A stretch of 64,000 nt of DNA, taken from positions 29,107 to 93,106 of the forward strand of contig CAKUZF010000004.1 of the NCBI GenBank assembly GCA_934718155.1, written 5' to 3'. This DNA is from an uncultured Parabacteroides sp. (GTDB lineage Bacteria > Bacteroidota > Bacteroidia > Bacteroidales > Tannerellaceae). Below are positions 24,485-33,364 of this stretch, one piece after another (positions within the stretch are counted from its first letter, which is position 1; each line of letters begins with the position of its first letter). The notes beneath the pieces were generated by a model. That model did no database searches. It was given only the letters and a program-made list of their open reading frames with translations, and had not been told where the DNA came from. The translations under genes and the position numbers were made by a program.

Positions 24485-26239
24485 TTATTTCGTCAATAAG
24501 AAATAGGCCCAGTAGGTGGAGCCGAAATAGCGTTGGATGAGTTGGGGCAACTGCGGGTTGGCCCGGTTTTTCAGCACCAGGTCGCGATAGCCCTTGTAGC
24601 GGGCGACGGTGGCCTCCGACACGTTGTAGTAGCTCCATCGCTCGGGCTGCTTCTCGGCGAGCATGATGAGCGCCTCTTGGAAACCGACGGGCAGCTCAGG
24701 CAGCACCTCCGTGCCATAATACCGGTCGAGCAGGGCCTGGAAGCCTTTCAGGTCTTTCGCCAGCAGCTGCTGCACGCCCACGTAATGAATCGGGAGGCGA
24801 TTGGACGGGTCGTGCTCGGCCCGCACGAGCAGGTCGTGGGCCAAACCGCGTATGCCCGCCAAGTCGCTTTCCTTCGGCAAGCCTCGGCGTTTTGCTCCTA
24901 AAAGCGGATCGGCCTCGACGGCCGCGTCGTCGTAGAGGAAGACGCGCTGCCGCCTCGCCCAGTCGGCATAAGCGGCGGTTTGTTCGAGCACACGGATGTA
25001 TTTCTCGGCCACGGGATAGGCTCCGAAGATCAGGTTGGTCTGCACCAGGCGCATCAGGCAGCGAGGGCTACCCGCCCCGATCATGCTGACGTTGGCTTCG
25101 AATGCCATCTCTTGCGCCAGTGCCACTTCGCCCAGGGTGAAATAGACATCGCTCAGGATCAGCGAGACCGAGAAGGTCTTATTCCAGCCCACCATCAATC
25201 CCTGCGGGCCATGCTGGTTGAAGGCGAAGGCTCGATCGGCCAGCTCGCCCCGCTCGGCCAAGGCCCGGTTGAGGTAGTTCACGTAGAGGTAGTTCTGCAG
25301 CGGCCCCTCCGACAGGCGGATCACCTCCTGCCAGTCGGCCTGCCGGTTGGCATAATCCAGCCGCTTCAGCAGGTAAGAGGAGCGAGCGTCGTATTTCGGG
25401 AGCGACACCACGAGCAGCGCCACGAAGAGCAGGCTTTGCAGAAGCCCCTCGACAACCGCCCGCCTGGCCGAGACCGCTCCGCACAGACGCCAAAGGGCGG
25501 CACAGAGCAGCCCAAGAGGCAGACTGCCCCAAGCGAAATAGACGAGGAGGCTGGGCGGCAGGTTGGGATGATAATAGGGTTGGGCCGTGAAGGCGTAGGC
25601 ATAAGAGCGCACCCAAACGCATTCGACCGAAGCCCAGGCGACAAGCGCATAGGCGGCCAAGGCCAGCGCGTCGAACAGCAGGACTTGCTTGCTGCGGCGG
25701 GTGAGCAGGTCGATCAGGAAAGCGACGAGGGCGTAGAGCCCGGCAATGGGGCCAGCCACGCCGAAGAGAAGCAGCGTGAGCACGAGGGTGATGCCCTCTT
25801 TCCACAGCGGACGAGGGATGCGCAACGTGGCCAACAGGCTCAGCTCCATCAGAGCGAAGGCCACCGTGCCCTTCAGCAGGTAGTTGAAGTCGAGCTGCAT
25901 AAGCAGCAGTCCGTAGGCGGGCAGCAGATAGAGCAGAAAGAGCTCGCGGCCGGGGGCGACCGTCCGAAGCAAGGCTCTGGTGCAGCCAACGATGGTCATC
26001 AGCAGGGCGGCCACCAGGAGAGGACCCATATAGGGATAGGCGAAATATTGCGTCAGAAACTCGCCCATCAAGTGCGCCACGCCTCCCATCTCGCCCAGCT
26101 GGGACGCGAGGTAATCGGGGGCAAACTGAAAAAGCTGCAGCTGCTCGACGTAAAAGAAATGGTAACGATAGGCGATGTGTAAAAAAACGGCCATCACCAC
26201 AAACCCGGCCAATCCGGCCAATAAACGGATGTACTTCAT
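24485..26239 (-). CDS. large membrane protein with helical-repeat tail (DUF6057-like)
   Basis: A 584-residue protein. Residues about 1-290 contain nine or ten hydrophobic segments, including a first helix at 5-27; the remaining 290 residues are soluble and mostly helical, with TPR-like patterns (ANRQADWQEVIRLSEG, FTLGEVALAQEMAFEANV, YPVAEKYIRVLEQT). The overall layout resembles the uncharacterised Bacteroidetes family DUF6057, an assignment from memory. No catalytic motif is seen. It precedes the haem-motif lipoprotein by 18 bases and shares its promoter, so the two probably work together at the inner membrane and periplasm. Confidence 0.75.
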   Translation of the reverse strand: MKYIRLLAGLAGFVVMAVFLHIAYRYHFFYVEQLQLFQFAPDYLASQLGEMGGVAHLMGEFLTQYFAYPYMGPLLVAALLMTIVGCTRALLRTVAPGRELFLLYLLPAYGLLLMQLDFNYLLKGTVAFALMELSLLATLRIPRPLWKEGITLVLTLLLFGVAGPIAGLYALVAFLIDLLTRRSKQVLLFDALALAAYALVAWASVECVWVRSYAYAFTAQPYYHPNLPPSLLVYFAWGSLPLGLLCAALWRLCGAVSARRAVVEGLLQSLLFVALLVVSLPKYDARSSYLLKRLDYANRQADWQEVIRLSEGPLQNYLYVNYLNRALAERGELADRAFAFNQHGPQGLMVGWNKTFSVSLILSDVYFTLGEVALAQEMAFEANVSMIGAGSPRCLMRLVQTNLIFGAYPVAEKYIRVLEQTAAYADWARRQRVFLYDDAAVEADPLLGAKRRGLPKESDLAGIRGLAHDLLVRAEHDPSNRLPIHYVGVQQLLAKDLKGFQALLDRYYGTEVLPELPVGFQEALIMLAEKQPERWSYYNVSEATVARYKGYRDLVLKNRANPQLPQLIQRYFGSTYWAYFLLTK

Positions 26240-26286
26240 ATCCTTGTGCTCCTCTGTATTCGATTCTTCAATTCGTAAAACGGAAG

Positions 26287-26317
26287 CAAATGTACTGAAA
26301 AGGAGGAAAAGCGCCTA
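26287..26317 (-). promoter_or_regulatory. promoter of the DUF6057-like/haem-lipoprotein unit
   Basis: On the minus strand TTAG (26317-26314), 19 bases, then TAcaTTTG (26294-26287), 47 bases upstream of the start. One mismatch in the -33 box. Confidence 0.65.
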
Positions 26318-26334
26318 ATCCGCGCCCGCTTTTC

Positions 26335-27543
26335 TTACGTGAGCAACAGATAGGCCCGGTAATGGCTTTCGGCCGAGACGGGGCAAAGCGAAAAGTAGCC
26401 CCGCTGGATGCGCCCCTCGGCGAAACAAAGCGGATGGGCCTCCTGCGCCTGCTGATGCAAGCGAAGCGCCGCCCCCGGCTCCTTTTGATAATCTACGCAG
26501 AAGAGGCCTGTCGCCCCTTGGGCCAAAAGGCGTTGCGTCAGTTTCAGGGCGACCAGTCCCATCGTGGGACGCATGTTGATTTCCACGCATGGATGCCAAG
26601 CCTCTTTGCCTGCCGCGTCGCGATAGAGCAACATGTCGATCCCGATGTAGCCCTGATAGTAGGGCGCATAATGGAGCTTCAGCAGCTGCGTCAAGGCTTG
26701 CCGCACCTGCTCGAAAAGCGACTCGCCCACTCGGGCTGTCAGCTGCCTGCGCAGCGCGGCCTCCTCGGCCAGCAGATTGCCCACATAGGCGCCTCGTTCG
26801 GCGGTTTGGAACAGCGAAAGCCCTTCGTAGGCCACCTCGCCCGAGGGCTCGACGCGAAACTCCATGGCGAAGTCGAGCAGCTTGTCGAGCCCCTGCTCAA
26901 CGCTGACGGCTTGCTGCCTGCGCAGCGCGCCTACCACCCAGGCTCGCTCTTTGGGTTCGAGCGTTGGCTTACACCACAGCAGTCCGCGACCCGACGAGGA
27001 ATAGGGCGTCTTCAGCACACAGGGAGCCTCTAAACGGCGCAGCGCCGCCTCAACGCCCTGCAGCGAATCGCAAAAGCAGGGGGGCGAAGGCAACGGATAG
27101 GCGGGCAACAGCGTTTGCAGGTTGGCCAAGCAAAGGGCAGCCGTCTGTCGGCCCGTCAGGCGGCGATAGGCCAGCTTCCAGTCAGTTGACGTAATCGGGA
27201 GGGAGGCCTGCTCGGCTAAGCGTGCGAACTGGCATAGGCTATCAGGCGACAGGCCCCAAGGTTGTGCCTGCCACGAATCGGCAGCCGAAGCTATAAGCGC
27301 GGTTGTGTGTGTAGTGAATGCCTTCGCTTTCGGGCGTAAGGCATCGGGCAGTGAGGCATAGGCGTTTGCCTCGATCGGTGCGGCACACCAGACGGCATCG
27401 TCGGGCTCGGCATACCACAGGGGGAGAGACGACAGGTCGCGGCGCATGACCTGCACGTTGGAAGGGGGCGTGTAGCGGTCTTGCCCAAGCAAGACCGCCG
27501 CCTCATACCCCGGATTAAATAAATGAATAGCCTTTTTGATCAA
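26335..27543 (-). CDS. ATP-grasp-like protein of unknown substrate
   Basis: A 402-residue soluble protein. CVLKTPYSSSGRGLLW near residues 177-192 matches the ATP-grasp lysine and glycine-rich loop, and CVEINMRPTMG near 322 matches the metal-binding Glu-x-Asn block, so it is probably an ATP-dependent carboxylate-amine ligase-like enzyme; the substrate is unknown. The N-terminus (HLFNPGYEAAVLLGQDRYTPP, slightly shortened in match) is like other Bacteroidetes members. The start codon is TTG at 27543 and its last two bases begin the TGA stop of the preceding gene (overlap TTGA); the next in-frame ATG would remove 31 conserved residues, so TTG with translational coupling is likely. Confidence 0.75.
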   Translation of the reverse strand: MIKKAIHLFNPGYEAAVLLGQDRYTPPSNVQVMRRDLSSLPLWYAEPDDAVWCAAPIEANAYASLPDALRPKAKAFTTHTTALIASAADSWQAQPWGLSPDSLCQFARLAEQASLPITSTDWKLAYRRLTGRQTAALCLANLQTLLPAYPLPSPPCFCDSLQGVEAALRRLEAPCVLKTPYSSSGRGLLWCKPTLEPKERAWVVGALRRQQAVSVEQGLDKLLDFAMEFRVEPSGEVAYEGLSLFQTAERGAYVGNLLAEEAALRRQLTARVGESLFEQVRQALTQLLKLHYAPYYQGYIGIDMLLYRDAAGKEAWHPCVEINMRPTMGLVALKLTQRLLAQGATGLFCVDYQKEPGAALRLHQQAQEAHPLCFAEGRIQRGYFSLCPVSAESHYRAYLLLT

Positions 27544-29390
27544 TCCAAGTTCTCGTCAATCGCCTCGATCTTCTTCACGATCAGGGCCATGTCAGCTTTC
27601 AAACCTTCGATCTTTCGCTCCAGATCCTTCAGCAGGCCATCGCCGCCCTTGGAAGAGAAGCTCAAGAATCCCATATTATTCTCATAGGTCTGCACCTCGT
27701 TCTTCATGCGCTCGAACTGACGCATCAGCTTCTCGCGCTCGTTGAAGAGGCGGCTCTTACCCTTCTCGCCCGCACCCATATCGCCAAGGCTGCTGCGGAA
27801 GCTCTGCATCTTACGGTCGTTTTGGTCTACCTTCAAGCGGTCGAACTGCTTATCCAAGGCCTCCTTGTAGGCCTTCTGCACCTTGTCTTTGTCGCGCATG
27901 GGCACAAAGCCGATCCGGCTCCAATCAGCCATGTAGTGCTTCAGCTGAGCCAACGCTTCGTTGGGGTCCAACGCCTCGTCGAGCTGGCTGATTTGCTCAA
28001 TCAGGGCACGCTTCGCAAGCAGGTTCTTCTCTTCGGCCTCCTTCTGCGGAGCGCCGGCCTTCTTCTTCTGGTCGAAGAAGTAATCGCATGCGGCATTGAA
28101 ACGCTTCCAGAGCGCATCCACACGCTTGCGGTTCATCGGGCCGCCCGTGGCTTTCCACTCCTTCTGCAAGGCGATCAGCTTATCGGCCGTATCCTTCCAG
28201 TCGGTGCTATTCATAAGTGCCTCAGCTTGCTCGCAAAGCGCACGCTTTGCGTCGAGGTTTTTCTGAGTCTCCGCCTTAAAATCCTTGAAGAAGGCGCTCT
28301 TCTGCTCGAAGAAGCGATCGCACGCCCGGCGGAAACGGTCGAAAATCTTCTGGTTGTGCTTCTTGGGCGCATAGCCAATCGTGCGCCACTGCGCTTGCGC
28401 AGAAAGCACCTCCTTGCTCTTAGTGTCCCAGTCTTTCACGTTCTTGAGCGCCTCAAGGTCGATTGCCTCGATCTGCTCGCAAATGGCGGTCTTGGCCGTC
28501 AGGTTGGCCATCTCCTGCTCCTTCTGCTTGTCGAAGTGGGCCTGGTGGCGCTTGTTCACCACGTTGGATGCCGCCTTGAATCGAGCCCACAGTTCCTCGC
28601 GAATCTCCTTCGCCACCGGACCGATCTCGCGCCACTGCTGGTGCATCTTCTGCAATTGGTGGAAAGCGGAAACGGCATCGGGCTCCGTGGCCAACTTCTC
28701 GACCGCCTCGCAAAGGGCTGTCTTCAGCTCCAGGTTCTTCTTGAAGTCGTATTCGCGGAACTGATTGTTTATCTTGATTAAATCGTAGAACTTCTCGGTG
28801 TAAGCCTGATAGTTGCGCCAAAGCTCGTTGGCATGTTCTTGAGGGATAAGCTTGGTCTCCTTCCAACGCTGCTGGATCTCCTTAAAGGTCGTATAAAGCT
28901 TATTGAAGTCGTCTTGGCTCTCGGTCAAAACCTTCAGCTGGTCGAGCAGCTGAAGCTTCAACGCATAGTTGGCGGCCTTCACGCGCTCCTCCTCGGCCAG
29001 GTCGGCCGCTCTTTTCTCCTTATAGACGGCGAGCAAGGCCTTGATTCTACCCTCTACCTCGTCGATGGAAGCGACAAAGTCTGCCTCTTGTCCGCCATCG
29101 GCCAAGAAGGCCTTCTTTTGAGCCTCCACCTCATTCGAGCGAAGCTTGTAATAAGCCTGTTTCAGGGCTTCCACCTCACTACGCACCTGTTCAGAGGGCG
29201 ATTCAACCAACTTGGCGAGTCTTGCCTCGATCTCCTCTTTTGATAATTTACCTGCGGCCAAAAGAGTAGCCGCCTCCTCAGTTTCGTTGCCAACAACGTC
29301 TGCGGCAGTCGCCGGTGTTTCCACCTGGCTTTTTGTCTCTTCTAATTTGTCCGCTGCTTGCGGTAAATTAGTCTCTTGCGTGTCCTTCAT
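27540..29390 (-). CDS. DUF349 repeat protein
   Basis: A 616-residue, highly charged, helical cytoplasmic protein. After an acidic, low-complexity N-terminus (about 55 residues) it carries at least five DUF349 repeats of 70-75 residues, each recognisable by a W-x-x-x-G turn: RWKETKLIP, QWREIGPVAK, QWRTIGYAPK, EWKATGGPMN and DWSRIGFVPM. A coiled coil closes the protein (about 555-610). DUF349 proteins are widespread in Bacteroidetes and have no firmly established role. The stop codon overlaps the TTG start of the ATP-grasp gene, implying coupled translation. No convincing promoter was found upstream. Confidence 0.88.
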   Translation of the reverse strand: MKDTQETNLPQAADKLEETKSQVETPATAADVVGNETEEAATLLAAGKLSKEEIEARLAKLVESPSEQVRSEVEALKQAYYKLRSNEVEAQKKAFLADGGQEADFVASIDEVEGRIKALLAVYKEKRAADLAEEERVKAANYALKLQLLDQLKVLTESQDDFNKLYTTFKEIQQRWKETKLIPQEHANELWRNYQAYTEKFYDLIKINNQFREYDFKKNLELKTALCEAVEKLATEPDAVSAFHQLQKMHQQWREIGPVAKEIREELWARFKAASNVVNKRHQAHFDKQKEQEMANLTAKTAICEQIEAIDLEALKNVKDWDTKSKEVLSAQAQWRTIGYAPKKHNQKIFDRFRRACDRFFEQKSAFFKDFKAETQKNLDAKRALCEQAEALMNSTDWKDTADKLIALQKEWKATGGPMNRKRVDALWKRFNAACDYFFDQKKKAGAPQKEAEEKNLLAKRALIEQISQLDEALDPNEALAQLKHYMADWSRIGFVPMRDKDKVQKAYKEALDKQFDRLKVDQNDRKMQSFRSSLGDMGAGEKGKSRLFNEREKLMRQFERMKNEVQTYENNMGFLSFSSKGGDGLLKDLERKIEGLKADMALIVKKIEAIDENLD

Positions 29391-29550
29391 ACAAAATTGC
29401 TCTTTAGGAAGGGATTATTTCCCAATTATGTCACAAATTAAGGTAAATATTTTGGTATTCTCTGCATCTACGACTCACTTTTTTAGTAAAAAAGGGGGAA
29501 GAACTTCCTGTTTTTGCTATGGTGAGGGCTCGTTGAGTCGCAAAAGGGCA

Positions 29551-29590
29551 TAAAAAAAGAGGAATCGGGAACAAATCCAATTCCTCTTTT
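29551..29590 (-). terminator. terminator of the oad operon
   Basis: AAAAGAGGAAT and ATTCCTCTTTT form an 11-bp stem (29555-29565 with 29580-29590), followed on the minus strand by a run of Ts. It lies 39 bases beyond the oadB stop. Confidence 0.85.
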
Positions 29591-29628
29591 CTATCTGATA
29601 GGTTATTCTACAAATTAGTAGCCTACGG

Positions 29629-30864
29629 TCAGCCCAAGAAGGAGATCAGCACGCCGGCAGCCACCGCCGAGCCAATCACACCCGAGATGTTGCTGGCCAT
29701 GCAATACTGCAACACGTGGTTCTTCGGGTCGTATTTCAACGCGATCTCGTTAGCCACGCGCGAAGCCATCGGCACAGCACTCAGGCCCGTGGCTCCAATC
29801 AGCGGATTGATCTTCTTTGCCGTGAAGAGATTGAAGAGCTTCACGAAGAAGATGCCGCCCGCAATGGAGAGGGCAAACGCCAAGAAACCTCCAATCACGA
29901 TGCCGATAGTCGTCAGGTTCAAGAAGGCCTCGGCCGTCATGGTCGCACCAACCGACAGGCCCAAGAAAATCGTCGCCGCATTCATGATGCTGTTCGAAGC
30001 AGCATCGAACAGGCGGGAAGTGTTGGTTCCGACCTCCTTCACCAAGTTGCCAAACATCAGCATGCCAATCAAAGGCACCGCACTCGGCACGAACAGGGCG
30101 ACAACGGTTATTACCACGATCGGGAAGATGATCTTCAACACCGTGAGATTCTTGATCTCGATCTTCGAAGGATACTTCTTCTCCTGCTCCTTCATGTTGA
30201 TACTAAGCTCCTTCTTCGAACAAAGCAGCTTCACGACCAACGGAATGATGACCGGCACCAACGCCATGTAAGAATAGGCCGCAATGGCAATCGGACCCAA
30301 CAGGTGGGGGGCCAGCTTGATGGTCGTAAAGATTGCCGTAGGGCCATCCGCACCACCGATAATGCCCAAAGAGGCAGCCTCCTTCGGCGTGAAGCCCATC
30401 ACGATCGCCACAAGCAAGACGGTGAAGATGCCCAACTGGGCCGCCGCACCGAAAATAGAGAGGCGCAGGTTGCGCAGCATGGGACCGAAGTCGGTCAGCG
30501 CGCCCACACCCATGAAGATGATGGGAGGCAGGAAGCCAGTCTTGATCAACATATAATAGATGAAGTTCATCAAGCCCAACTCGTGCGCGATGTCGTGAAG
30601 CGGCATCTCCCAGATATTCTTCATCACGCCATGCACGTTGATAAAGCCGTTCTCATCGGCCTGGATCACACCCATCTCGCCACCGGGGAAATTGGCCAGC
30701 AGCACGCCGAATGCGATCGGGATGAGCAGCAGCGGCTCGTATTGCTTCTTGATGCCTAAATAGAGCAGCAAGAAGGCAATGGCGTACATGATCAAGAACT
30801 GCGGTTCAGCAATGATGTTGCTGAACGCAGTCATCTCATATAGATTCTGAAATATCTCCTTCAT
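29629..30864 (-). CDS. oadB: Na+-transporting decarboxylase, beta subunit
   Basis: The membrane subunit that pumps sodium out as carboxybiotin is decarboxylated. The 411 residues contain about ten hydrophobic segments, with family blocks GVGALTDFGPMLRN, IIGGADGPTAIF (near residue 170, containing the Asp of the sodium path) and NPLIGATGLSAVPMASR near 335-350. Its ATG shares one base with the stop of the alpha-subunit gene (TAATG), a sign of coupled translation. Sequence alone does not separate oxaloacetate from methylmalonyl-CoA decarboxylase beta subunits; the alpha subunit points to the oxaloacetate type. Confidence 0.95.
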   Translation of the reverse strand: MKEIFQNLYEMTAFSNIIAEPQFLIMYAIAFLLLYLGIKKQYEPLLLIPIAFGVLLANFPGGEMGVIQADENGFINVHGVMKNIWEMPLHDIAHELGLMNFIYYMLIKTGFLPPIIFMGVGALTDFGPMLRNLRLSIFGAAAQLGIFTVLLVAIVMGFTPKEAASLGIIGGADGPTAIFTTIKLAPHLLGPIAIAAYSYMALVPVIIPLVVKLLCSKKELSINMKEQEKKYPSKIEIKNLTVLKIIFPIVVITVVALFVPSAVPLIGMLMFGNLVKEVGTNTSRLFDAASNSIMNAATIFLGLSVGATMTAEAFLNLTTIGIVIGGFLAFALSIAGGIFFVKLFNLFTAKKINPLIGATGLSAVPMASRVANEIALKYDPKNHVLQYCMASNISGVIGSAVAAGVLISFLG

Positions 30865-32765
30865 TACTGAATCGTCATTAACACATCATCCTCGGCTACG
30901 GCATCGCCCGACTGGAAACAGATCGCAGTGATTGTTCCAGCAAACTCCGCACGTACAGCGTTATAGGTCTTCATGGCTTCTACATAGCAGAGCACATCGC
31001 CCTCTTTCACCACGTCGCCCACCTTCACCGGTGTGTCAGATGTATTCTTAATCATATAAAACTTACCCTCCAACGGCGAAAGCACCTCTTGGCCTGCGGC
31101 AGCGGGAGCTGCGGCGGGTGCCGGAGCGGCTGGTGCAGCTGGAGCCACAGGTGCAGCGGGTGCGGTAGCAGTTTCACCAAAAGCGACCGTCACACGATAA
31201 GCCTGTCCATTCACATCGACGGTCATCACCTGCGGAGTGGTAGGCATAGCCAGCGTAACAGGGCCTGCCGGTGTAGCCACCTGGGGCTGCTCGGCTTGCG
31301 CCTTATCGGCCTTGCGCTTCGCCACATCGGCCGTAAACTCAACTTTCGCCTTGCCTGAACGATAAGCCTCATACTGAGCTGGGTGCATCGCATACTCGAA
31401 GAGTTCCTCCTCGTCTTCGCCTACCTCCCAATGCTTCTCGTTCATCAGCTTGCGATACTTGTCCAAAGCGTCGGGGTAATTGTCTTGCGGGTTGCCCTCG
31501 AAGAACTGACGGCCCTCATTCTTGGCCTTCTCGATAATCTCAGGAGCCAACGGACCCGGCAGACGACCAGCCTTACCCAAGATCATGTCCCAAATATCAT
31601 CGGCAATCATGCTCCAACGAGCCTTTCCCTTCTCCATCTGCATCACGTTCATCAACGCCAAGTTCTTCACATACTGGCTAAACGGAGTAACCAATGGAGG
31701 ATAACCCACACGCGGCCATACATAAGCCACCTCATTGAACAGCTTGATCAACAGCTGATCTTGCGACATCAACGGGCGATTGTTCTTGACGTTGTTCTTG
31801 TTGATAGTCTCCAAGTTTTTCTCCAGGTCGGCCATCAAGCTGCCCATCATGCCACCCGGCAGACCCGGACCGATGAGCAAAGAGTTCATCAAGCGGTTCT
31901 TCGGACTGATATAGAAGCCCAAGAAGTCGTCCATAAACTCTTGGATCATAGCACGCACACGCATGTAAGCCTCCATATTGATCTCGGGCACGTCGAAGCC
32001 CGCATCTTTCAGCATGGCCTGTACGGTCAGCAAGTCGGCATGACCCGTACCCCACGACAGCGGCTCCATGCCGACATCAATATAATCGCAACCAGCCTCG
32101 CAAACCTCCAAGATTGAGGCGACATTGAAGCCAGGACCAGCATGGCTATGGTATTGAACCGGAATCTCGGGATATTTCTTCTTGATATTCGCAACGATAT
32201 TGCCCAAGGTGCGCGGACGGCCAATGCCGGCCATGTCTTTGATGCAAATCTCATCCGCACCCAGTTCGATCAGCTCATAGGCCATCTTCGTGTAATACTC
32301 CACCGTATGTACCGGCGAGTGGGTGATGCACAACGAGCACTGCGAGATCATGCCCGCAGCCTTCGCATACTTGATAGAGGGAGCGATGTTGCGCACATCG
32401 TTCAAACCGCAGAACGTACGGGCAATGTCGGTGCCTTGCGCCTTCTTGACCTTATAGAACAATTGGCGCACATCATCGGGCACAGGGCTCATGCGCAGGC
32501 CGTTCAGCGCACGATCCAACATGTGCGTCTGGATGCCCGTCTCGTGGAACGGCTTCGTCCACTCGCGAACCGCCTTATTCGGATTCTCACCAAACAGCAA
32601 ATTAACCTGCTCAAAGCCTCCGCCATTGGTTTCTACACGGGCAAAGCAGCCCATCTCAATAATGGCCGGAGCCACACGGGTAAGCTGATCGACCGTTGGG
32701 ACATATTTACCGGCAGACTGCCACATGTCGCGGAAGACCAAGCTGAATTTTATAGCTTTCTTCAT
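30864..32765 (-). CDS. oadA: oxaloacetate decarboxylase alpha subunit (carboxyltransferase plus biotin carrier)
   Basis: A 633-residue fusion. Residues about 1-460 form the carboxyltransferase barrel with its conserved C-terminal extension (CIKDMAGIGRPRTLG; metal ligands in YHSHAGPG and near it), then comes an Ala/Pro-rich linker (about 495-560), then the biotinyl domain ending in EAMKTYNAV, whose Lys is biotinylated. It moves CO2 from oxaloacetate (or pyruvate-type donor) to biotin, which the beta subunit decarboxylates while exporting Na+. Having both domains in one chain is as in OadA; methylmalonyl-CoA decarboxylase uses a different carboxyltransferase. Gene order gamma-alpha-beta with one promoter. 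Confidence 0.93.
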   Translation of the reverse strand: MKKAIKFSLVFRDMWQSAGKYVPTVDQLTRVAPAIIEMGCFARVETNGGGFEQVNLLFGENPNKAVREWTKPFHETGIQTHMLDRALNGLRMSPVPDDVRQLFYKVKKAQGTDIARTFCGLNDVRNIAPSIKYAKAAGMISQCSLCITHSPVHTVEYYTKMAYELIELGADEICIKDMAGIGRPRTLGNIVANIKKKYPEIPVQYHSHAGPGFNVASILEVCEAGCDYIDVGMEPLSWGTGHADLLTVQAMLKDAGFDVPEINMEAYMRVRAMIQEFMDDFLGFYISPKNRLMNSLLIGPGLPGGMMGSLMADLEKNLETINKNNVKNNRPLMSQDQLLIKLFNEVAYVWPRVGYPPLVTPFSQYVKNLALMNVMQMEKGKARWSMIADDIWDMILGKAGRLPGPLAPEIIEKAKNEGRQFFEGNPQDNYPDALDKYRKLMNEKHWEVGEDEEELFEYAMHPAQYEAYRSGKAKVEFTADVAKRKADKAQAEQPQVATPAGPVTLAMPTTPQVMTVDVNGQAYRVTVAFGETATAPAAPVAPAAPAAPAPAAAPAAAGQEVLSPLEGKFYMIKNTSDTPVKVGDVVKEGDVLCYVEAMKTYNAVRAEFAGTITAICFQSGDAVAEDDVLMTIQ

Positions 32766-32775
32766 AATTAACTTT

Positions 32776-33087
32776 TTATATTTTTTCGATCTTTACTACT
32801 TTTCCTTTGCCGGCAGTCAGCACGCTGACAGCTGAGACAATCGCAGCCGCCTCCGTCGGAGCCATCGTCGGGACTGTCGCAGCGACGGGAGCCGCAACCG
32901 TTGCCACAGCGGGAGCCGCAGCGGCCGCTCTAACGGGAGCCGCCTTCTTCGCAACAACTTCCTCCGGCGCATACTTATTTACTAAAAGGATCAGACCCTT
33001 TCCTAAATTTATCACAATCAAAAGGATCGCAAAAACGGTCAGCATTCCGACAACCATCAACAGAAGTCCTGTTTCTAAATTCTCCAT
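32776..33087 (-). CDS. oadG: Na+-transporting decarboxylase, gamma subunit
   Basis: A 103-residue anchor subunit. One membrane helix (residues about 7-33), a short KYAPEE segment, then an Ala/Val/Pro-rich flexible stretch and a small C-terminal strand (KGKVVKIEKI). In the oxaloacetate decarboxylase complex the gamma subunit joins the alpha subunit to the beta subunit and aids assembly. It is the first gene of the operon, 10 bases before oadA, and is expected to be identified by this context more than by sequence. Confidence 0.88.
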   Translation of the reverse strand: MENLETGLLLMVVGMLTVFAILLIVINLGKGLILLVNKYAPEEVVAKKAAPVRAAAAAPAVATVAAPVAATVPTMAPTEAAAIVSAVSVLTAGKGKVVKIEKI

Positions 33088-33157
33088 ATTCTTTACAAAT
33101 GGTTACTAAAAACACAAAGAGACTGATTTAGAAAAACGTCCCCAATTAAAACAGTCG

Positions 33158-33187
33158 CAAAAATATAAAATAGTCAGCTATCCCAAT
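33158..33187 (-). promoter_or_regulatory. promoter of oadGAB
   Basis: On the minus strand ATTG (33187-33184), 18 bases, then TAttTTTG (33165-33158) followed by CG, 71 bases upstream of oadG. Confidence 0.7.
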
Positions 33188-33325
33188 AGCCAATTTAATT
33201 AAAAAATGAAAACAAGCGGCTCACGAAAAGCAATCTATGCGTTCACCGCCCCTTCAAGCCAAAAGAATAAGGATCCAAAGGATGGAAAGAACGAGAGAAA
33301 TAAGTGCTTCCCAAAAGATTTTATG

Positions 33326-33333
33326 TACCTTCG
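33326..33333 (+). promoter_or_regulatory. possible -7 element of the TPR gene
   Basis: TAccTTCG followed by C, one mismatch from consensus, 32 bases before the chosen ATG at 33365. Its place argues against the longer reading frame that begins at 33206. Confidence 0.45.
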
Positions 33334-33364
33334 CGCCTTGATTACAAATAAGTACAAAGCAAAC

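Noticed and set aside
24980..26182. 400-residue plus-strand open frame
   Set aside because: Antisense of the membrane protein gene; charged, low-complexity translation.
33206..33364. N-terminal extension of the TPR protein
   Set aside because: Non-repetitive, covers a promoter-like box and has no signal peptide; ATG 33365 is better.
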